Assembly (NCBI GenBank): GCA_945957125.1 | Contig: CAMFJT010000009.1 | Coordinates: 1-54,733 of the forward strand | Length of the DNA stretch: 54,733 bases | Source: an uncultured Rhodospirillales bacterium | GTDB taxonomy: Bacteria > Pseudomonadota > Alphaproteobacteria > Reyranellales > Reyranellaceae | Reading direction: 5' to 3' | Shown: one piece after another, positions 7,416-16,040 of the stretch | Layout of the letters: each line of letters opens with the position of its first letter | Numbering within the stretch: position 1 is the stretch's first letter | The notes under the pieces: model-generated | Seen by the model: only the letters and a program-made list of their open reading frames with translations | Told to the model about the DNA's origin: nothing | Databases searched by the model: none | Made by a program: the position numbers and the translations under genes

Positions 7416-8689
7416 GACATCACCCCCTGCCGCCGGGCGTCCTCGATCAGGGCGTCCCAGCGCGCGCGGAAGCCGCGTGCGGCAAAGCGCATCCACAGGA
7501 TGCCCAGCCCGAGGGCGCCCGCCGCCACCAGCCAGGGCAGCGGCGAGCCGGTGTCGATCACGGCGCCGGCGATCGCGAGTTTCTTGCCCTGCGCGGCGCC
7601 AATCGTGGTGAACGAGGCGAGTTCGACCAGCATGACGAAGCCCGCGAGGATCAAGAGCGCCGCTGGCAGGGCCTTCAGGTAAGGCACGGTGAGCTCGCGC
7701 AGCCGGCCGATCCGCCAGATCGGCGCGTGCATGAAGATCAGCCCGATCAGCCCGCCCGGCGCGTACATCACCATGACGATGAACAGCACGCCGACGTAAA
7801 GAAGCCAGGCGTTGCTCAGCAGGCTGACGCCGCTCTGCAGCAGCACAACCACGATGGTGCCGAGGATCGGCCCGAAAAAGCCGCCCGCGCCGCCGATATA
7901 GACCGCGAGCAGGGCATTGGCCGACTTGGCCGCCGACACCGTGTCGAAGGTGACGATCTCGTAGATCAGCACGTACAGCCCGCCGCCGACGCCGGCGAAG
8001 AAGCCCGACAGGGTGAACTGGAGCAGGCGCACCATCCGCGGGTCGTAGCCGACGAACTGGGCGCGCTCGAAATTGTCGCGCGTGGCGTTGGCGATGCGGC
8101 CGAGCGGCGTCTGGGTCTGGAGCTGCATCAGCGCCGCGGCGATGAACGCCCAGGCCAGCACGAGGCAGTAGACCTGCCACGGCGAGGTATAGGCGACGCC
8201 GAGCAGGCTGGTGTCCATCACCCGGTCGATGCTGATGCCGCCCTCGCCGCCGAAGAAGCCCATGAACATCAGGGCGGCGGCGGAGACCAGCTCGCCCAGC
8301 CCCATGGTGATCATGGCGAAGGCGGTGGCGCGCTGCTTGGTCACCAGCCAGCCCAGCACGTAGCCGAAGAACATGCCGCCCAGCCCGCCGGCCAGCGGCA
8401 CCAGCTCGGTCGGCAGCCAGATCGTGCCCGCCTTGACGAGGTTCACGACGTGCGCCGCGCAATAGGCGCCCAGCCCGAACAGCACGGCATGGCCGAACGA
8501 CAGCAGGCCGGCCTGGCCCATCAGCATGTTGTAGCTCAGCGCGAAGATCGCCATCACGCCGATCTCGCTCATCAGGGTGAGCACGAAGCCGGAATGGCGG
8601 CCCTTGGTCCAGTCGTAGAACAGGAACGGGAAGGCGAGCAGGACGGCGAGCGCCAGCAGCCAGATCCAGTGGCGGCGGAACGCGCTCAT
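7412..8689 (-). CDS. livM: LivM-type branched-chain amino acid ABC transporter permease
   Basis: A 425-residue integral membrane permease with eight to ten hydrophobic segments. It carries the LivM hallmark NMLMGQAGLLSFGHA and the EAA-like loop near NATRDNFERAQFVGYDPRMV, which contacts the ATPases. It has a C-terminal extension of two extra hydrophobic helices (around residues 335-395), making it longer than the E. coli protein's core. The start ATG at 8689 overlaps the livH stop as ATGA, and its stop overlaps the livG GTG, so livH-livM-livG are tightly coupled. Confidence 0.92.
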   Translation of the reverse strand: MSAFRRHWIWLLALAVLLAFPFLFYDWTKGRHSGFVLTLMSEIGVMAIFALSYNMLMGQAGLLSFGHAVLFGLGAYCAAHVVNLVKAGTIWLPTELVPLAGGLGGMFFGYVLGWLVTKQRATAFAMITMGLGELVSAAALMFMGFFGGEGGISIDRVMDTSLLGVAYTSPWQVYCLVLAWAFIAAALMQLQTQTPLGRIANATRDNFERAQFVGYDPRMVRLLQFTLSGFFAGVGGGLYVLIYEIVTFDTVSAAKSANALLAVYIGGAGGFFGPILGTIVVVLLQSGVSLLSNAWLLYVGVLFIVMVMYAPGGLIGLIFMHAPIWRIGRLRELTVPYLKALPAALLILAGFVMLVELASFTTIGAAQGKKLAIAGAVIDTGSPLPWLVAAGALGLGILWMRFAARGFRARWDALIEDARRQGVMS

Positions 8690-9633
8690 GTATCGCGGGT
8701 TCCCATCAGCCCGCGCGGCCGGAAGACCAGGATCAGCACCATCATCAGGAACGGCAGCAGGGCGCCGATGCGTGGCAGGGTCACGGTCAGCACCTCGGCG
8801 AACGGCGTCTCCTTGGTCACCACGAAGCCGAAGCGGGCCAGCAGGTCGGCCAGCGACACGTCGAACACCACGGCGAAAGTCTGGATCAGCCCCATCAGGA
8901 TCGAGGCGATGAAGCATCCGGTCAGCGAGCCCAGCCCGCCGAATACGACCACGACGAAGACGATCGGCCCCATGGTGAAGGCCATCGCCGGCTCGGTGAC
9001 CTGGTAGTTGCCGCCGATCACGCCGGCCAGCCCGGCCAGCGCCGTGCCGGCGGCGAAGACGAGGGTGAAGATGCGCGGCACATTGTGGCCGAGCGCGGAG
9101 GCCATCTCGGGATGGGTCAGCGCGGCCTGGATGATCAACCCGATGCGGGTGCGCGTCAGCCCGAGCCAGATCGCGCCGAACATCAGCGCGGAGACCAGCA
9201 GCATGAAGGCGCGGTAGGCCGGAAAATGCGTGCCGTAGATCGTGAACAGCGGGAAATCGAGCAGCTCCGGGATCCGATAGGGGACCGGCAGCAGGCCCCA
9301 GGTCATCTGCACGACCTTCTCGATGATCAGGGCGAGCCCGAATGTGAACAGCAGTTCGGCGACGTGGCCGTTGCGATGGACCCGCCGCAGCCCCCACATC
9401 TCGATCGCCGCGCCGATCAGCCCGCATAGCAGCGGCGCGATCACCAGCGCCGGCCAGAAGCCGATATGCTGGCTGATCGTGAAGGCGAAATAGGCGCCCA
9501 GCATGTAGGCGCTGGCATGCGCGAAGTTCAGCACGCCCATCATGCTGAGGATGAGCGTCAGCCCGCTCGCCAGCATGAACAGCAGCATGCCGTAGACCAG
9601 GCCGTTGAGGAGGGAGACGACGAAGACTTCCAT
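8686..9633 (-). CDS. livH: LivH-type branched-chain amino acid ABC transporter permease
   Basis: A 315-residue permease with about eight membrane segments. The N-terminal ASGLTLILSMMGVLNFAHAS is the conserved LivH signature, and the central GHNVPRIFTLVFAAGTALAG corresponds to the ATPase-contacting loop region. It pairs with LivM to form the channel. It starts 59 bases after the binding-protein stop, with a strong hairpin in between, so transporter genes are probably made at a lower level than the binding protein. The ribosome site in front of the ATG is weak. Confidence 0.92.
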   Translation of the reverse strand: MEVFVVSLLNGLVYGMLLFMLASGLTLILSMMGVLNFAHASAYMLGAYFAFTISQHIGFWPALVIAPLLCGLIGAAIEMWGLRRVHRNGHVAELLFTFGLALIIEKVVQMTWGLLPVPYRIPELLDFPLFTIYGTHFPAYRAFMLLVSALMFGAIWLGLTRTRIGLIIQAALTHPEMASALGHNVPRIFTLVFAAGTALAGLAGVIGGNYQVTEPAMAFTMGPIVFVVVVFGGLGSLTGCFIASILMGLIQTFAVVFDVSLADLLARFGFVVTKETPFAEVLTVTLPRIGALLPFLMMVLILVFRPRGLMGTRDT

Positions 9634-9654
9634 CGGAGCCGATCGCTACAAAGC

Positions 9655-9686
9655 AAGGCCCGCTTCCTGTCGGGGAAGCGGGCCTT
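9655..9686 (-). terminator. hairpin between binding-protein gene and livH
   Basis: A perfect 13-bp stem (AAGGCCCGCTTCC / GGAAGCGGGCCTT) with a 6-base loop lies 7 bases after the stop of the binding-protein gene. On the transcribed (minus) strand the stem ends in CTT followed by GCTTTG, a poor T-tract. This is best read as a partial terminator or mRNA-stabilising hairpin that leaves the periplasmic binding protein in excess. Confidence 0.75.
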
Positions 9687-9692
9687 TGGTCC

Positions 9693-10937
9693 TTACATCT
9701 TCGGGCGCTTCATCTTGCAGCTGTTGGGCTGGTCGATGTCCTTGGCGAGCACGGTCGCCGCGGTGCCCCAGCCGAGGCCGGTGCCCTCGGCGTCGTATTT
9801 CACGCCCTTCTTGAAGACGCCGACGAAGTACACGCTGACGATCTGGTGGTCGTCCTTGCGCATGGTGCTGTCGAAGCCGAGGAAGTCCTTGTGCGAGAGG
9901 CCTTCCATCGCATAGGCGATCTTGGTCGGATCGAGCGACCCGGCCTTGTTTATCGCCGCCTGGAGATATTCGAAGATGGTGCGGAAGCCGGCCGAGGAGA
10001 AATCGAACTTGTGCTTCTCGCGGAAGCCCCGGGCGAAGGCCTCGGCCTCGGCATTGCCGATCTCCGGCGCCACGTTCTCGTTGAACGGCATCACCGCCAG
10101 CACGCGGTTGTCGCCGCCGGCGCCGATCGCCGTCGGTCCGCCCGCGAGGTGGGCGTAGAAGGTGTAGTAGCGGAGGTCGGCGCCGGCATCGACACCGGCC
10201 TTGATCAGCAGGTTCATGTCCGGGCCCCAGTTGCCGGTCAGCAGCGCCTGCGCACCCGAGGCCTTGATCTTGGTGATGTAGGGCGAGAAGTCCTTGATCT
10301 TGCCGAGCGGGATCAGCTCGTCGCCGACCACCTGCACGTCGGGCCGGAGCTTGGTGAGGTAGTTCTTGACCTCACGCTGGACCGACTGGCCGAACAGGTA
10401 GTCCTGGTTGATCAGGTAGACCTTGGTGATGTCCTTGGGCAGGGCGCGGACCATGACCTCCGCCTTCATGGCGGCGTGCAGGTCGAAGCGGAAGTGCCAG
10501 AAGCTGCACTGCTCGTTGGTCAGCTCGGGCGCCACCGCGCCGCAGTTCAGGTAGATGATGCGGTTGTCGGGATTGCGGTCGTTGTGCTTGTTGACCGCCT
10601 CGATCAGGGCGGCGGCGATGTTCGAGCCGCTGCACTGCATGATGAACGGCATGTTCTGGTCGGTCGCGCTCTTGAGCGCGATCAGCGCGTCGGACGGCTG
10701 CGACTTGTTGTCGAACGGCACCAGCTCGAACTTCTTGCCCAGCGCGCCGCCCTTCGCGTTGATGAAGTCGATGATGTACTGCATCTGCTTGAGGTTGGCG
10801 TCGCCGACCTGGGCGAACGGCCCCGACAGCGGGTCGGTGTAGGCGATCTTGATGGTCTGCTGCGCCCACGCCGTCCCGCCGGCGGCGAGCGCGAGCACGA
10901 ATCCCAATAGCGCGGAGAGCCCTTTACGCGGCTGCAT
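9693..10937 (-). CDS. branched-chain amino acid/amide-type ABC transporter substrate-binding protein
   Basis: A 414-residue periplasmic binding protein of the Peripla_BP_6/LivK type. A signal peptide cleaves after AWA (residue 25), and the mature protein opens with IKIAYTDPLSGPFAQVGDAN, typical of this family. Several Cys are present (QCSGSN, NCGAVAPELTNEQC, NSCKMKRP), more than usual for a LivK. The start ATG at 10937 has GGAAGGAA upstream. It heads the liv operon. The ligand cannot be told; family members bind branched-chain amino acids, short amides, urea or aromatic acids. The upstream amidohydrolase on the same strand hints at aromatic or amide substrates. Confidence 0.9.
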   Translation of the reverse strand: MQPRKGLSALLGFVLALAAGGTAWAQQTIKIAYTDPLSGPFAQVGDANLKQMQYIIDFINAKGGALGKKFELVPFDNKSQPSDALIALKSATDQNMPFIMQCSGSNIAAALIEAVNKHNDRNPDNRIIYLNCGAVAPELTNEQCSFWHFRFDLHAAMKAEVMVRALPKDITKVYLINQDYLFGQSVQREVKNYLTKLRPDVQVVGDELIPLGKIKDFSPYITKIKASGAQALLTGNWGPDMNLLIKAGVDAGADLRYYTFYAHLAGGPTAIGAGGDNRVLAVMPFNENVAPEIGNAEAEAFARGFREKHKFDFSSAGFRTIFEYLQAAINKAGSLDPTKIAYAMEGLSHKDFLGFDSTMRKDDHQIVSVYFVGVFKKGVKYDAEGTGLGWGTAATVLAKDIDQPNSCKMKRPKM

Positions 10938-11081
10938 GTGCGATTTCCTTCCCGGTGTTGCCCGCTCTTTTTGATGGTCCGGCGGTGCTGATGAAAAACT
11001 ATAGGATGGACACGGCGCGGGCCGCTACAACGAATCCGATTCAACCGTTGTGCGATGGACAGGTTTGATTTCAGACCGTCT

Positions 11082-11123
11082 TCCGCTGGGGACGTGCCAC
11101 TCCAGTGGCGCGCCCCCAGCGGA
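11082..11123. repeat. GC-rich palindrome (CCACTCCAGTGG core)
   Basis: Two 20-base arms with two mismatches around a CC centre, starting TCCGCTGGGG and ending CCCCAGCGGA, with core GCCACTCCAGTGGC. It lies between the amidohydrolase stop and the liv binding-protein start. The same core recurs at 35238-35273 and 53206-53237, and a close relative at 24046-24110 and 38731-38791. Confidence 0.8.
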
Positions 11124-11152
11124 ACTCATCCGACTGAAGAGGCGCAGCCTCG

Positions 11153-12292
11153 CTAGTTGCCGAGCCGGTAGAGCTTCATCGCGTTGTCGCGCACGATCTT
11201 GCGCTTGGCCTCGGGCGAGACCTCGGTCAGCTCCGTGCCCAGGAATTCCTGGCTGTCGGGCCAGATGCCGTCGGGGTGGGGGAAGTCCGATCCCCACATG
11301 ACGTTATCCTCGCCGAGATGCTTCAGCAGCTCGATCCCGACCGGATCGGTCTGGTAGGTCGCGTAGAACTGGCGATGCCAGTATTCGCTCGGCTTCATCT
11401 TGAGGTCGAGGTCGCGGAACTGGTCCTCCCATTCGAGGTCCATGTGCTGCAGCACGTAGGGGATCCAGCCGAGCCCGGCCTCGCCGATCACGATCTTGAG
11501 GTTGGGATAGCGTGCCGGCGCACCGGAGTAGATCAGCCCCATCAGCATGGTGCTCATGTGCATCTGGAACCCGGTGATGTGCACGGCGAAGATGCGACGC
11601 TGCACGTGCGGCGGGAAGGGCGTGACGTCGGGCGAGCGGCCGCCGATCGTGTGGAAATGCAGCGGGATGCCGGTCTCGTGGCCGAACTTCCACAGCGGTT
11701 CCCAGTGCTCGTCCCATAGCGGCGTCATGTCGGGCCGGTTGGCGATGTCGAGACCGCGCACGCCGCGCTTGGCGCAGCGCATCGCCTCGGCGACCGATTC
11801 CTCCATGTCGTAGTTCGGGATGTTGGCCAGGCCGACCAGCCGGTCGGGCGCCTGCTTGCAGAAGTCGTGGAGCCAGTCGTTGTAGATGCGCAGCATCTCC
11901 AGCGCCGCTTCCGGGTCGTTCAGCCGTCCGCTCGAGCCCAGCACGCCGTACAGCACCTCGGCTTGAACGCCGTCGCGGTCCTGGTCCTTCAGGCGCAGGT
12001 CGACCTCGGTCAGGCGGCGGACGCCCTTCCTGCCGTCGTCGTAGAGGCCGGTCGAGGCCATGCGGTCGGACCGATGGATAATGCCCGGCACGTACTCGCG
12101 GCCGGCCGATCCCATGCCGTTCACCAGCCCGAACTTGGCCCCTTTGGCGCTGACCCATTCCGGACCTTTCGGCCCGTCGACGACGTGGGGCATGCGATCC
12201 TTCAGCGCCGCCGAGGCGTTCTTCGTGAACAGGTCGGGCGGCAGCCAGATCAGGTCGACATGGCCGTCGGCGGAGATGACCTCGTATTGCAT
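11153..12292 (-). CDS. amidohydrolase-2 (ACMSD-like) family metal-dependent hydrolase/decarboxylase
   Basis: A 379-residue TIM-barrel protein of the amidohydrolase-2 family, which holds decarboxylases and C-C or lactone hydrolases of aromatic catabolism. Visible metal-site landmarks are SADGHVDL near the N terminus, PLHFHTIGG in mid-protein, and WGSDFPHPDGIWPDS containing the conserved Asp near the C terminus. Start ATG at 12292 is fixed by AGGAGG at good spacing; the open frame continues 36 codons upstream but without a ribosome site. It lies about 215 bases upstream of the liv binding-protein gene on the same strand and may act on an imported compound. The reaction cannot be specified. Confidence 0.8.
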   Translation of the reverse strand: MQYEVISADGHVDLIWLPPDLFTKNASAALKDRMPHVVDGPKGPEWVSAKGAKFGLVNGMGSAGREYVPGIIHRSDRMASTGLYDDGRKGVRRLTEVDLRLKDQDRDGVQAEVLYGVLGSSGRLNDPEAALEMLRIYNDWLHDFCKQAPDRLVGLANIPNYDMEESVAEAMRCAKRGVRGLDIANRPDMTPLWDEHWEPLWKFGHETGIPLHFHTIGGRSPDVTPFPPHVQRRIFAVHITGFQMHMSTMLMGLIYSGAPARYPNLKIVIGEAGLGWIPYVLQHMDLEWEDQFRDLDLKMKPSEYWHRQFYATYQTDPVGIELLKHLGEDNVMWGSDFPHPDGIWPDSQEFLGTELTEVSPEAKRKIVRDNAMKLYRLGN

Positions 12293-12425
12293 GACCCTTC
12301 CTCCTGTGGGGCGATCATCCTCCCTGGCGGGGCGCGCAAGCAAGGTCCCCCTGGCCGATCCGATCACCCAGCGGCTCGGAGGCAGCGCTATCGGGGGCAA
12401 GGAGCATGAGGACGTGTGCCGCCCG

Positions 12426-13982
12426 TCACCGGATCGTCGCGCGCAGGCTCGCGCGGAGGCGGCTGCGGTCCATGTCGCTGCTGATCTTGTCGGCCTTGAC
12501 CATGATCGAGCACTCCTCGAGCGTCTTGATCTGGGCGTCGGCCTCGCCGTTCAGCTTGGTCATCTTGTCGGTGAGATAGGTGTTGATGCCCGATTGGACC
12601 TGGTCGCGGACCTCGAGCGGCAAGCCGAGGAAGGCGTTCTGGATCTGGTCGAAGGCATCCTTCGGGCCGCCCTGGATCACCGTGACCTTCTCCCGCCATT
12701 CGCGCAGCTTCTGGTCGAGGCCGACGGCGACGATCCCGTTGATGGTCACGATCCACTTGTCGGGATTGAGGAGCGCCTTCTCCGTGTCGGTGCTGAGCCC
12801 GCCCATGAAGCGGCCGTCGTTGGCGCGGTAGAAATCGTCGAACGACTTCTCGGCGTCGGCGCGCCGCTTGTCGAAGATGTCCTTGAGGCTGCGGCGGACG
12901 TCCGCCCAATCCGACTTCTGCCCGTCGGTCAGCGGGCCGGACGCGAGCCCGTCGATGTCGGCCACGATCCGGTCGTAGGCGGCGCGCGTGTCGTTCAGGC
13001 TGGTCTTCTTGAGGAACTCGTCGACCTGGTTGCGGATGCCGCCATAGGCCACGATCACCACGCCCTGGTTGTCGAGGTTCGATTTGTAGCGCGTCATGTT
13101 GGCCTGGTACTGGCCTTCGATGAGCTGGCGCAGCGGCTTCTTGGCCTTGTCGTAGGCGTCCTGCACGTCCTTGGCGTCGCCGTCCACCTTGGGCGTGATC
13201 TGCGACATGACGAGGCCGCCGATATTGAGCGAGCGGGCGACGCTGATCGCCTGGTTGACGACCTCGATGTTCACGCCGGCCGTGGAGGCGATCTGCGCGG
13301 CGGTGCCGGCCCAGGACGAGACCTTGAACATCGCGTCGACCACGGAGCTGGGGGTGCCCGCACCGACCAGCGTCGCCTTGACGTAGTCGTTGATCGTCGA
13401 GCCGATCTTCTTCCAGCCGTCCTGCAAGGCGATCATGCCGGCGCCGGCCTGGACGTAGTACGGCATCGCCGTCGCCAGCGCCGTCTCGAGCATGTCCTTG
13501 ATGTCCTGTGCTGCCTTCTGCTCCTCCTGCTCGACCTTGAGATCCTCCTCGCTGAGGTTCTGCCAGCGCTTGTCGAGGACCGAGATCATCTCGCGGACAT
13601 TGCGGCTGTTGGTGATCAGCAGGTCGCGCGATTCGGCCAGCGTCAGCTTGCCGACCAGCGCCCAGAAGGCCATCTCCTCGAAATCGACCTTCTCGCGAAA
13701 CTTCACGGCCGCCGCGCTCGGGCTGGAGACGCCGGACAGCATGTTGTCGAGCTTGTCCTGGGCCGACCGCACGGTGTCGCGGAACTTGGAATTGTATTCC
13801 GGCGTGAGCGGCTCGGCGCTGTCGTCGGCGAGGAACGTCACGATCATGGTCAGGATCGCGTCGCGCGCGTTGAAGTACTCGTCCAGCACGGCCGCGATGC
13901 GCAGACGCTCCGCCCCAAGCTCCGCGCCCGCCCCGGCAAGCGCATTGGCGACTTCCTTGCGGCGATAGTCATAGGACGGCAT
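12426..13982 (-). CDS. helical protein of unknown function (518 residues)
   Basis: I do not recognise this family. There is no signal peptide. The protein is predominantly helical and charged, with long amphipathic stretches (for example SEEDLKVEQEEQKAAQDIKD). A less polar central region lies around residues 165-260 (TAMPYYVQAGAGMIAL, SSWAGTAAQIASTAGV, SLNIGGLVM), then more helix to the C terminus. A hydrophobic hairpin flanked by long helices resembles the layout of alpha-helical pore-forming proteins, but that is architecture only. The start at 13982 has AAGGA nine bases upstream. A perfect 43-bp inverted repeat lies between it and the next gene upstream on the same strand. Confidence 0.6.
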   Translation of the reverse strand: MPSYDYRRKEVANALAGAGAELGAERLRIAAVLDEYFNARDAILTMIVTFLADDSAEPLTPEYNSKFRDTVRSAQDKLDNMLSGVSSPSAAAVKFREKVDFEEMAFWALVGKLTLAESRDLLITNSRNVREMISVLDKRWQNLSEEDLKVEQEEQKAAQDIKDMLETALATAMPYYVQAGAGMIALQDGWKKIGSTINDYVKATLVGAGTPSSVVDAMFKVSSWAGTAAQIASTAGVNIEVVNQAISVARSLNIGGLVMSQITPKVDGDAKDVQDAYDKAKKPLRQLIEGQYQANMTRYKSNLDNQGVVIVAYGGIRNQVDEFLKKTSLNDTRAAYDRIVADIDGLASGPLTDGQKSDWADVRRSLKDIFDKRRADAEKSFDDFYRANDGRFMGGLSTDTEKALLNPDKWIVTINGIVAVGLDQKLREWREKVTVIQGGPKDAFDQIQNAFLGLPLEVRDQVQSGINTYLTDKMTKLNGEADAQIKTLEECSIMVKADKISSDMDRSRLRASLRATIR

Positions 13983-14010
13983 GGCCGGTTTTCCTTCAGG
14001 CGTTGCACAT

Positions 14011-14182
14011 CATGCTCCTCTCCCCCGCTAGGGGGAGAGGCGGGGAGAGGGGGCGGCGCTCGATGGGATTTGCACACCCGATGCTCATCTTGCGCTGCTT
14101 GGCATGAAGGGTAGAGCGTGTGGCGGGAACCGTCTGAAACCCCCTCTCCCCGCCTCTCCCCCTAGCGGGGGAGAGGAGCATG
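14011..14182. repeat. REPIN-like doublet: perfect 43-bp inverted repeat
   Basis: Bases 14011-14053 and 14140-14182 are exact reverse complements (43 of 43), starting CATGCTCCTC at one end and finishing GAGGAGCATG at the other. Each arm contains its own hairpin, CCTCTCCCCC and GGGGGAGAGG around GCTA or TAGC, followed by CGGGGAGAGG. The 86-base centre has no repeat structure that I can see and no convincing ORF. Two palindromic units in inverse orientation are the REPIN arrangement. It occupies most of the gap between two same-strand genes. Confidence 0.85.
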
Positions 14183-14220
14183 AGGGAATTTCCCAGAGCC
14201 GCCTTCGTGCTCACGACCCC

Positions 14221-15918
14221 TCAGATCTCCTGGATCGTGCTGATGCGCCATGGGCCGTCGCCGAGGCGTTGCAGGCGCCACCAGCGGCTCACCGTCACGT
14301 CGTTGAAGGTGCGCACCGTGCCGTCGAACTGGCCGACATGCTCGAGCTCGACGATGACCTCTTCGAGGCGCGGCTGGCCGGGATAGTCTGTGCCCGGGAT
14401 GACGGCCCGCACCTCGTCGATCCAGACCGGGCGCGCGTCCCACACACGGGTCATGATGCTCTGGCGTGCCCTCTCGAAGTAGCTGTCCGGCACGCGCTGG
14501 GCATTGGCGCGGAACAGGACCCGGCCGTCGTCCAGCAAGTCGATGCCCCAGGTCGCGAACGTTGCCGTATAGAGCGCCTGGTCGCCGGCCTTCAGGGCCG
14601 CGACCATGGCCTTCACGACATCGATCGGGCCGGCGCTGTCGGGCGGGAGATCGGCGCTCGGCCGGCGCAGCACCTCCTCGCCCGCGAACAGGGCGATGCC
14701 CTTGTCGGGCTTGCGCATGTCGACGAACAACGCCTCGCCGATCAGTGCCGCGACCGGACGCAGTGCAAGGCCGAAATAGGCGCGTTCGCCGATCACGAGC
14801 TGCCCCGGCTGGGCGAGGACCTCGCCGATGATCTGGTAGCTCTCGTCGATGTGCGGCACGACGAGCCGCCTGTAGCGGTTGCGCGCATCGAGCATGAGCC
14901 CGGCCTCGGTGCCCTCGGCATCGGCAAAGTACCAGCCGTCGCTCCGGTTGCCGGCCACGAACCAGGTATGGCCGGCCTCGCCGACCCAGTCGCGGTTACG
15001 CAGTGGCGGCAGCACGACATACTTGCCCTGCACGCTGGCGCGATCGCCGTGGATCGGATGCACCGCGGGGAAGGGCTGGACGATCAGCCGGTCGGCCAGC
15101 TCGGCCTGGATCGCTGCCCACGCCTCTTTCGCCTTGCCACGGATCTCGTCGGCCCGCTTCTCACCCAGCTCGCGGAAATCGAGGGCGTCCGGCGGCAGCG
15201 TGACCGGCGGGCCTTTCAGCCGGGCGACGGCGGCGTTGAAGTCGGCCGCGACCGCCCGCGCGAAAGGTCCCGGATACTTGCGCTGCAGCAGCTCGACCCT
15301 CGGGCGCTGCTGCTCGAGCTGCTTGGCCTCGTATTCGGTGCTCAGCGACAGGGCGAAAAGCGGATCGTCCAGCACCGCGCCGAGGGATTTCGCGAAGTTG
15401 TCCGCCCAGTCGCGCCAGCTCCGGTCGAAGCCGTCATACTCGTACATCTCGGGCGGGCCGCCCGGGCCGAGCAGGTTGCGGTTGCCGGCGTCGCGGGTGA
15501 AGACCTGGCCCTTCACCTGGCCCGCGATGTCGAGCGTCTGCCAGCCCTGTCCGGGTGTCGCGCGGCGCAGCACCTTCAGCACGACTTTCGCACCCTCGCC
15601 CTTCTTCGCCTCGCTCCAGTGCTGCGGCTCGCCGTAGCTGCCGATCGCCTTGTAGTTGTTGCGCTGTTCCTCTGGCGTTGCCGGCTTTTTCACCGGCATG
15701 CCGTCGACGGCGACGATCAGGTCGCCGATCCGCAGCCCGCTGTCGCGGAAGCCGCTGAACCAGCCGATGCCGGTCACGCGATAGGCGGGCGGCTTGTTGT
15801 CCAGCATCGCGAGGGTCGTGATCCCCGTGGAGACATCGCCGGCGGCCCATGCCGTCCCCGCGATAAGCCCACTTGCGGCGAGACCCGAGACGAGGACCGT
15901 ACGGCGATCGACAGTCAT
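14221..15918 (-). CDS. probable Tat-exported PDZ-like protein with NTF2-like C terminus
   Basis: A 565-residue protein. The N terminus MTVDRRTVLVSGLAASGL...TAWA has a twin-arginine signal pattern (DRRTVLV then a hydrophobic run and an A-x-A site near residue 25), so export through the TatABC system encoded further right is likely. Residues about 45-75 (FSGFRDSGLRIGDLIVAVDG) resemble the ligand-binding half of a PDZ domain. The last 120 residues look NTF2/SnoaL-like (ending WWRLQRLGDGPWRISTIQEI). The middle is unassigned. Start ATG at 15918 follows GAGGACC; 12 further codons are open upstream. It precedes the unknown 518-residue gene on the same strand. The function is unknown. Confidence 0.6.
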   Translation of the reverse strand: MTVDRRTVLVSGLAASGLIAGTAWAAGDVSTGITTLAMLDNKPPAYRVTGIGWFSGFRDSGLRIGDLIVAVDGMPVKKPATPEEQRNNYKAIGSYGEPQHWSEAKKGEGAKVVLKVLRRATPGQGWQTLDIAGQVKGQVFTRDAGNRNLLGPGGPPEMYEYDGFDRSWRDWADNFAKSLGAVLDDPLFALSLSTEYEAKQLEQQRPRVELLQRKYPGPFARAVAADFNAAVARLKGPPVTLPPDALDFRELGEKRADEIRGKAKEAWAAIQAELADRLIVQPFPAVHPIHGDRASVQGKYVVLPPLRNRDWVGEAGHTWFVAGNRSDGWYFADAEGTEAGLMLDARNRYRRLVVPHIDESYQIIGEVLAQPGQLVIGERAYFGLALRPVAALIGEALFVDMRKPDKGIALFAGEEVLRRPSADLPPDSAGPIDVVKAMVAALKAGDQALYTATFATWGIDLLDDGRVLFRANAQRVPDSYFERARQSIMTRVWDARPVWIDEVRAVIPGTDYPGQPRLEEVIVELEHVGQFDGTVRTFNDVTVSRWWRLQRLGDGPWRISTIQEI

Positions 15919-16040
15919 GCTCAGGTCCTCGATTGGCGATTCACGCTGCGGCACTATGGTCCGGCGGGATCGGAGGAATCAATCCGCAACGCACCTGCAT
16001 GATGGTTTTGCAGAAGCGATGTCGCGTAGCCGCCGTCCGA

